Source: Turbatrix aceti (Eukaryota > Nematoda > Chromadorea > Rhabditida > Panagrolaimidae). Taken from it: a stretch of DNA of 64,000 nucleotides. Positions within the stretch are counted from its first letter, which is position 1; each line of letters opens with the position of its first letter. The notes beneath the pieces were generated by a model that saw only the letters and a list, made by a program, of their open reading frames with translations, searched no databases and had not been told where the DNA came from. Of the stretch, positions 58,796 to 64,000 are shown piece after piece. The stretch spans positions 7,406,739 to 7,470,738 of the forward strand of contig OZ017767.1 in assembly GCA_963969345.1 (NCBI GenBank). Reading direction: 5' to 3'. A program made the position numbers and the translations under genes.

Positions 58796-59608
58796 GGCTG
58801 GTGTAGAAGATGGATGGAAGATGATTGGTTTGGTGAAGAATAGCAAAACCCAGGCACCTTTTATACCCCCTTCTACCCCCCTTCCGAGGATCAAAGGTGG
58901 GGTTAATGCTTGAAAGTTGACACAATGCCACACTGTTTACCATCAAGATTTGTTTCTGACGGCTCGGCTCATTACCTGAAGCTGCTGGGCCACAGCCTAC
59001 CTTTTTGTTGTTTTTTTTGTGAGACCACTACTTCCCCAACTTTCGGTGCGGTGGTGTCAGCGTGAAAACAAACAAGGCTGGGGTCGCTTTTCACCCCAGC
59101 TTTCAAGGACGAGAAAGAAATTATGCTTACACTTACGCGCACGTTTTTGATCAAGCGGCTTTTGATCCACTGTTTTCGAGGGGCTAATGATTATGATCCG
59201 ACTTTTCTACCGGTATTTCCGGTTGAAAAAGCATGTTAACTTGTGTGCGCGTAAAATCATGCATGTAAGTGTAAAACAAACTTGTTGACATGAAAAAAAA
59301 CATGCTTTTTGGAATCCGGTCTTTTACGTCACCTTTTTTTCCAAAAAAACATCCGTAAAAATTTTTTCTGCATTCTGTTTTCCGTTTTTTTCAAAAAAAA
59401 TCAAAACAGTTCCAAAATGTTTGTTGATATTTTTTTGTTTCTGACAGAGATCAACAAAAAAAGCGTATCGTATCCATCCGTGCCACCACAACTTGAGCCT
59501 TTGTGTCAACGCAAGTGTCAGTGTCAGTGTCAGATAATCCGTCAGAAAAACTCTACAGATCGCTAACTTTTACACGCGTAAGCCAGTCAGTTGGGTGTAC
59601 TAAATATT
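58796..59608. other. Upstream region of the Gly-Tyr gene and 3' flank of the channel fragment
   Basis: No coding exon supported. Contains the Gly-Tyr gene promoter and, near 59510-59530, a short GTGTCA tandem repeat. Confidence 0.5.
58858..58865 (-). promoter_or_regulatory. TATA box of the Gly-Tyr repeat gene
   Basis: TATAAAAG on the minus strand, 62 bp upstream of the ATG. With transcription starting about 30 bp further on, the leader would be about 30-35 nt. Confidence 0.65.
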
Positions 59609-60439
59609 TTATTTCCACGAATGAAGAGTGATGGAAAAGACGATGAGATTGAGGAGCTGGAGACCGCAAAAGAATCCCAGCTCCATTCGGTTGTACGACG
59701 CTTGCCAGAGGCGTCGGCGCCACTTTGCCTCGGCTTTTGAGTGGATTGCGTCGTTGATGGCCGACAAAGCGACCCGGAGCTCGACCATGCAGCTGTCAAC
59801 TGCCGCAGAAGAGCGCTTTTTCATCTTTTCGACGTGTTCTTCGTAGCTGGAAAATTTTTTTTTTACATCATTGACCCAAAATTTTTTTTGCACTCACATT
59901 CGACGCTCAGTTTCGAGCGAATACTCATCTTTGATGTTGGGCACGTCGATGGGATCTGGCTCGCCTTCTGCCAGGACACAGTCCATTTTACCGTAAATAT
60001 AAGGTCCAATCACGGACAAAACGATGGCCAACAGCGCGAAAATTAACTGGAAAATATAAAACGCCACTGAAAAATTTTCTTTTTCTCAATATAAAAAAAA
60101 TTCCCCAAAAACAAAAAAAAACCCACAAATAATCGACAATCGGTCAAAAAAGACGATCTTAGCACCCAAAAATCCGCCGAGGACAACGTAGCACGCGAGA
60201 ACGGTGCAGCCCATGACAAACTTGTCGGGTTTTTCGGTCTGAACGATGACAATCGGCTGGAAGAGGGCCAAGACGAGGAAGACGTTGAGCGCGTACAACG
60301 GCAGCAACACGAGACCCACGTAGAATTCAGCGTTTCGGTGGATCGAAAAGACAAAGGATACCATTTCGAATTGCTCCGTGGCGACGTCGTAGAGCTGGAT
60401 AGAAGCGTAGAGATTGGTAACTGTCCATTCTGTGTTTCC
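59609..60439 (-). pseudogene. Truncated Cys-loop ligand-gated ion channel (transmembrane half only)
   Basis: Minus-strand exons 60439-60127, 60066-59898 and 59846-59609 (TAA), in phase, about 239 residues. They start in the last strand of the ligand-binding domain (NTEWTVTNLYASIQLYDV, then EMVSFVFSIHRN) and continue through TM1 (FYVGLVLLPLYALNVFLVLALF), TM2 (KFVMGCTVLACYVVLGGFLG), TM3 (FALLAIVLSVIGPYIYG), a cytoplasmic loop and TM4 (LGFFCGLQLLNLIVFSITL). The TM2 segment differs from typical nAChR pores. No exon for the roughly 200-residue extracellular domain with its Cys-loop is found before the next gene at 61124; at most a 26-bp candidate exon ending near 60546 could precede. It may be a decayed copy, a misassembly, or a gene with unrecognised distant exons. 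Confidence 0.65.
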
Positions 60440-61123
60440 CTGGAATTTTTTTTGTTTGGTTGGATTTTTGGGGAGAATTTGAGGCAGTGTAAATTTTGAA
60501 ATAAGGAAATTTGTGCGGTAATACGATGTCGGAAAATTTTAGGTTACCTGACCGAATCCGAAAATTTTTGTTTCTATTTACAATCGTTTTTTTACATAAA
60601 ATTTAATTGTTGTACTTGAATTTTGAAATACGATTGACCAAATTTTGCAAAAATTAAAAATAGTTTTTTTTAATGTCCTTCTTCTATTATTTGATCATTT
60701 TTTGGTTTTTTGGGTTTTGACCCAAATTTTTTCACCTTTTTTTGAGTTTTCGAACCCGAAAATTAGTAAAAAAAATTATAAAACAAATCCAATCAGAACT
60801 CAAATGCGAACACAATTTTTTTGGGTCCTCCAACTCAAAAATTTGTAATTTTGGGTCGTTTGAACAATTTTTGAAAAAACTGAGCAATTTTTTATCTTTT
60901 CCGGTTGGATCCCATTTTAGGGTTTGGTATTTTTTTTCCAACGAGGGGATCCCTGGCAAAGCGCGCCAAGTAAATATCCAGCTGTGTCGAGAGCGAGAGC
61001 GAGCAATCCATAAAGACGGGTGGACAACCAGCCAACACCACGCTTTCTTACGTTGTTGTTGTACATAAATAACAAAATATTCTTCATCGTCTCAGCACTG
61101 TTTTCACTGTTTTTTGTCAGTCA
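60440..61123. other. AT-rich spacer between the channel fragment and the first small coiled-coil gene
   Basis: Low-complexity A/T runs to about 60920, then a GC-richer stretch 60940-61060 that is probably promoter. The extracellular domain of the channel would be expected here but is not seen. Confidence 0.5.
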
Positions 61124-61450
61124 TGTCCAGTCATAATTTTCTCGTCAAAGGCCAGGAAATCGAGGTTTGTAATGTTTACATTTATTGTTCCGTGCTCGGT
61201 ACAACTGGATGATCTTTCTTTCAATTTTCAGGCAAATGACATTTGCGGCATCCTCCAAGCCATAAAAAACGAGATGGAACGGATGAATCGTCAACTCGAT
61301 GACATCCTGAACGATTGCCTGTCCGAAATGTCCCGTAATGCTCATCCCGAGATGCCGATTGCTTCTCCGGAGAGCACTAAGAATGCTGAGATTTCCTACG
61401 ACCTGCCTTCCGTCGAGCGGACAGGCGAGCAAATTTTCCACGCGCACTAA
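61124..61450 (+). CDS. Small coiled-coil protein, 86 aa, related to the gene at 62973
   Basis: Exons 61124-61165 and 61232-61450 (TAA), phase 0. After MSSHNFLVKGQEIE comes an amphipathic helix (ANDICGILQAIKNEMERM, then NRQLDDILNDCL) with heptad-like spacing, then a Pro/Ser-rich tail. The helix matches the neighbour's helix in order (a hydrophobic I-x-x-I pattern, then M..(M/L)NR(Q/R)LD(D/N)), and gene structure is similar, so the two are probably tandem paralogues. I do not recognise the family. A further GC-rich open block at 61625-61730 could be an alternative last exon. Confidence 0.6.
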   Translation, partial: CPVIIFSSKARKSRFVMFTFIVPCSVQLDDLSFNFQANDICGILQAIKNEMERMNRQLDDILNDCLSEMSRNAHPEMPIASPESTKNAEISYDLPSVERTGEQIFHAH

Positions 61451-61624
61451 AAAAATTCTTATATTTTTTTGTGAGTAAAAACGTTCACAAATTATAAGAA
61501 TTTTTCTTTATATTATATTTAAAAATTACAATTTGTGTAAAATTTTTATTTTTTTTTAAATTTTTTTTTATAAAAAAATGTATTTATATTTTTTTTTATA
61601 AATACATTTTTTTTTATTTTTCAG

Positions 61625-61990
61625 GTGAATCTCCGTACGCGTACGACCCCCGTTTCGACCCTCGTGGAGATGCCCCGAAAGACAACGACAGCGCGAGGTC
61701 CTCCAACGCCGGATCGAGCGACTGAAAAGGCTAAAGCGTCGGTGCCGAGGCTCCGAGAGTCCGGAATCCTTTCCCGAAGGGCCTAGACGCCGGAAGGTCC
61801 TCCGCTCCGCCCAAATGGTCGAACACAAATTCGCGTTCGCGGTGAGTGCCGCTGAGCCAGGTGGCAGCGGTACCTGGACAAGCGAAACGCCCGGCGTCTG
61901 GCAAGTAGACGGAAAACGCCCGAGGAGACCGAGGCAAGAAAACGGGCCAACGCACAGCGGAAAGCGGTTACCAGATCGTGAATTGTAATC
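61625..61990 (+). other. GC-rich block, possible alternative terminal exon
   Basis: A TTTTTCAG acceptor is followed by 360 bp of GC-rich DNA. In phase 1 it reads ESPYAYDPRFDPRGDAP and stops after 32 residues; in phase 0 it stays open for 53 codons. No donor with matching phase is clear in the preceding gene. A candidate GTGAGT donor at 61896 lies inside the block. The reading frame cannot be decided from sequence alone. Confidence 0.3.
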
Positions 61991-62972
61991 AATTAATCAA
62001 TGAAAAACGTTTTGTAACCTTTGGAAATATTTTTATTGTATAAAACAAATTTGTATTTATTTATATGTATTCTCACATACGTTAACTGAAACATTTTTTT
62101 CATTTTTTTGAATTTGCTCTTTTCCCTTGCTAAAACAATTCTGGCCGCTGAGAATATTGCTTACGAAAAGAAATGCTAGAAAAAAAAACATTTTTCGCAA
62201 AATATTGTTACTTTCTCCGATCTGTGAGAAAATGAAGACGAGTAGCTCGTAGCCGACCGCGGTCGTGGCTTCGAGTCACTCGGATCCGTGTTATTTGGCA
62301 AAAAAAAGCAATAAGAGCCGGAAAGAGACAGCCAGAAGCATGAGCCAATTTCCAAAACTAGCAAAATACGGAAGAAAAATAAAAACAAAAAAAATTTTTT
62401 CTCCGATAAAATAAAAAAAAACTGGGACCACGCCCCATGTTACACACACACATGCATGCATGACTATCGCCATCGGCCAACATCCGTCATACCCCGGACA
62501 TTCGAAGTCGTATAAAGCTCAAAAAACCGGCAAATCCATCATTTATACCCCCAAAATACGCCCGATACCGTCAGCCTATGACTCACAAAGAAAGCCATCC
62601 CCTTGCTTTCTTTCACCGCGGCCGCGGTGCGCCGGATGGCTAACATAAAAAGTTGTATCGTATACAACCACCAAAAAGAAGGAAGGAAAAGTGCTTGTTT
62701 ACACAAAGAAACCGGCACTGAACGTAACCAGCCGAACAAAAGCGTTTCAAATCGACTAAAAGTTTTAGTCTTACTCTTTTCACCCGCAAAACTCAAAAAA
62801 ATGTTACTTTTCATTCCTTCCCAGTATTCGCAATTTCGTGTCAAAAGTTCATTATGCAAAAACTCGCTCTGTTTACGGTTAACCATTACTTTGGTTTACG
62901 ATAACAAAGTCCTCAGAGGAACGTTTTGTGTCCGACATTTTCATTCGTTTTCGACGTATCAGGATTTGTAAA
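61991..62972. other. Intergenic region before the second small coiled-coil gene
   Basis: AT-rich to 62400, then mixed composition to 62970. No exon, RNA gene or repeat is recognised. Confidence 0.5.
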
Positions 62973-63512
62973 ATGTTCCATCCTGAAAAAAAGTCTTCCC
63001 GTCGCAGTTTCTATCAGCCTCGTCCCGCTCCCGTCAAATTTGCGATCGAGCAGACAACTCCTGGCAAAGTGCGTCCAACACCCACAGCTTTTTTATTTTT
63101 TTTCGCCATTCGCGAAAAATTATTCGGCGATTGTAGTTAATCACGTGCCATTCCTCTTCCAGGTTTCGTCACCTCAAAAAGCCAAAATGCCGCCACCTCA
63201 GTTTGACGTCCGCGACAAACAACTTGGAGTAAGTTTCATTCTTTTGGCAAAAAGCTCAGTACTTTTTTTTTCTTCAGCTCAACGACACGATCGAGATGCT
63301 GAAGAACATATCCAGCGGCATGGCTGATCTCAACAGACGCCTCGACAACGCCATCACCGGTGAAAGAGGAGGAACGCCGTCATTGGCTCCCGTTCTGCCG
63401 AGGTTGATGGAAACGACGTCAATGTCCCCCAATGAGAACAATCCTCACAATTCGTTCTTGACTCCGGGAATCGAGATTTCCGGAAGTGAAACTGCTGCGC
63501 CGGCGCTTTCGA
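62973..63512 (+). CDS. Small coiled-coil protein, 5' part (gene continues past the window)
   Basis: Exons 62973-63068, 63163-63228 and 63278-63512, phases 0, 0 and 1; a GTGAGT donor follows the third exon and no next exon is seen by 64000. The N-terminus is basic (MFHPEKKSSRRSFYQPRPAP), then a Pro/Lys stretch, then a helix (LNDTIEMLKNISSGMADL, then NRRLDNAI) resembling the helix of the gene at 61124, then a Ser/Thr/Pro-rich region. An acceptor-like TATCAG 10 nt before the ATG may be a trans-splice site. Function unknown. Confidence 0.6.
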
Positions 63513-64000
63513 GTGAGTTTTTTTACTGGGAATCAGAAAATTGACGGGGTTTTTTTGTGTTTTTGGATTGATCGGGTTTTTTTTGTGTTTTTAGATTGAC
63601 ATTGAATTTCGTGCAGAACTTGCTCAAAATTTACAAATAATTTTTTTTGTGATTATTTGGGCATTGGGTTTCGTTCTAAAATAGCTAGAAGAAGAAAAAA
63701 AGAGCCCTATAATTTTAGAAATTAGGAAATCAGATTTAAAATTTTGATGAATAAAATTTCTGGGATAATTTTTTTTTTCATTTTACCGCTCTTTTTTTTG
63801 AAATTTTCGTTTTTTTTTTTGATTTTGTGACCAATTTTTTTCGGCAAAATTGTTAGAAATAGACAAAAATAACAAAAATAGCCAAAATAAAAAAAAGCCC
63901 ACACCAGCGCAACGACTTTCAAAACAAATTCACGTTTTTGTTGTCACGTAAAGCCAACCGATGGTCGTCCATTCTCGCGAAAATGCAGAAAAATGGTTTT
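63513..64000. other. Intron of the second small coiled-coil gene up to the window edge
   Basis: T-rich with duplicated TTTTTTTGTGTTTTTGGATTG-like words at 63550-63595. No exon recognised. Confidence 0.45.

Overview
The window is eukaryotic and most likely from a nematode that I cannot place to genus. Genes are split by T-rich introns with GT...(T)nCAG boundaries. Several start codons lie 4-8 nt after a good 3' splice acceptor, which is the usual footprint of spliced-leader trans-splicing. The gene families also fit: a TTBK-like kinase, a secreted PAN/CW-like protein, an IL-17-like cytokine, an nAChR-superfamily channel fragment, and compact cyclin K and CDK12 genes. Exon models below were built by hand from ORFs, splice sites and reading phase; every coding exon junction listed keeps frame.

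Left part (1-27.5 kb, minus strand): one very large gene, the WDR62/MAPKBP1-type WD40 scaffold. It has nine coding exons in the window, runs off the left edge, and contains a 14.2-kb intron. Its introns and the DNA up to about 36.5 kb are AT-rich and carry a strikingly strand-biased CAGTT motif, diverged tandem duplications, a SINE with perfect target duplications, a hAT-type MITE, and a 1.37-kb foldback element with arms of about 640 bp.

Middle (31.7-36.4 kb): two oppositely oriented Harbinger-type MITEs flank an intact five-exon secreted PAN/CW-like gene. A TATA-containing three-exon gene of unknown function follows.

Right part (36.6-64 kb): this is gene-dense. In order: a TTBK-family predicted pseudokinase (+); cyclin K (-), tail to tail with it; a PPM1A/B-type PP2C phosphatase (+), head to head with cyclin K; an MFS transporter (+); an IL-17-like cytokine gene (+) held in the loop of a near-perfect 521-bp inverted repeat; CDK12 (+); a secreted Gly-Tyr repeat protein (-); a truncated ligand-gated channel gene (-); and two small related coiled-coil genes (+), the second running off the right edge.

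Links between genes: cyclin K and CDK12 are partners in one complex that phosphorylates the RNA polymerase II C-terminal domain, and they lie about 12 kb apart. One of the inverted-repeat arms is the CDK12 5' end itself (leader plus about 61 codons), copied in reverse on the other side of the IL-17-like gene. Related palindromic elements occupy introns of cyclin K, CDK12 and the transporter gene.
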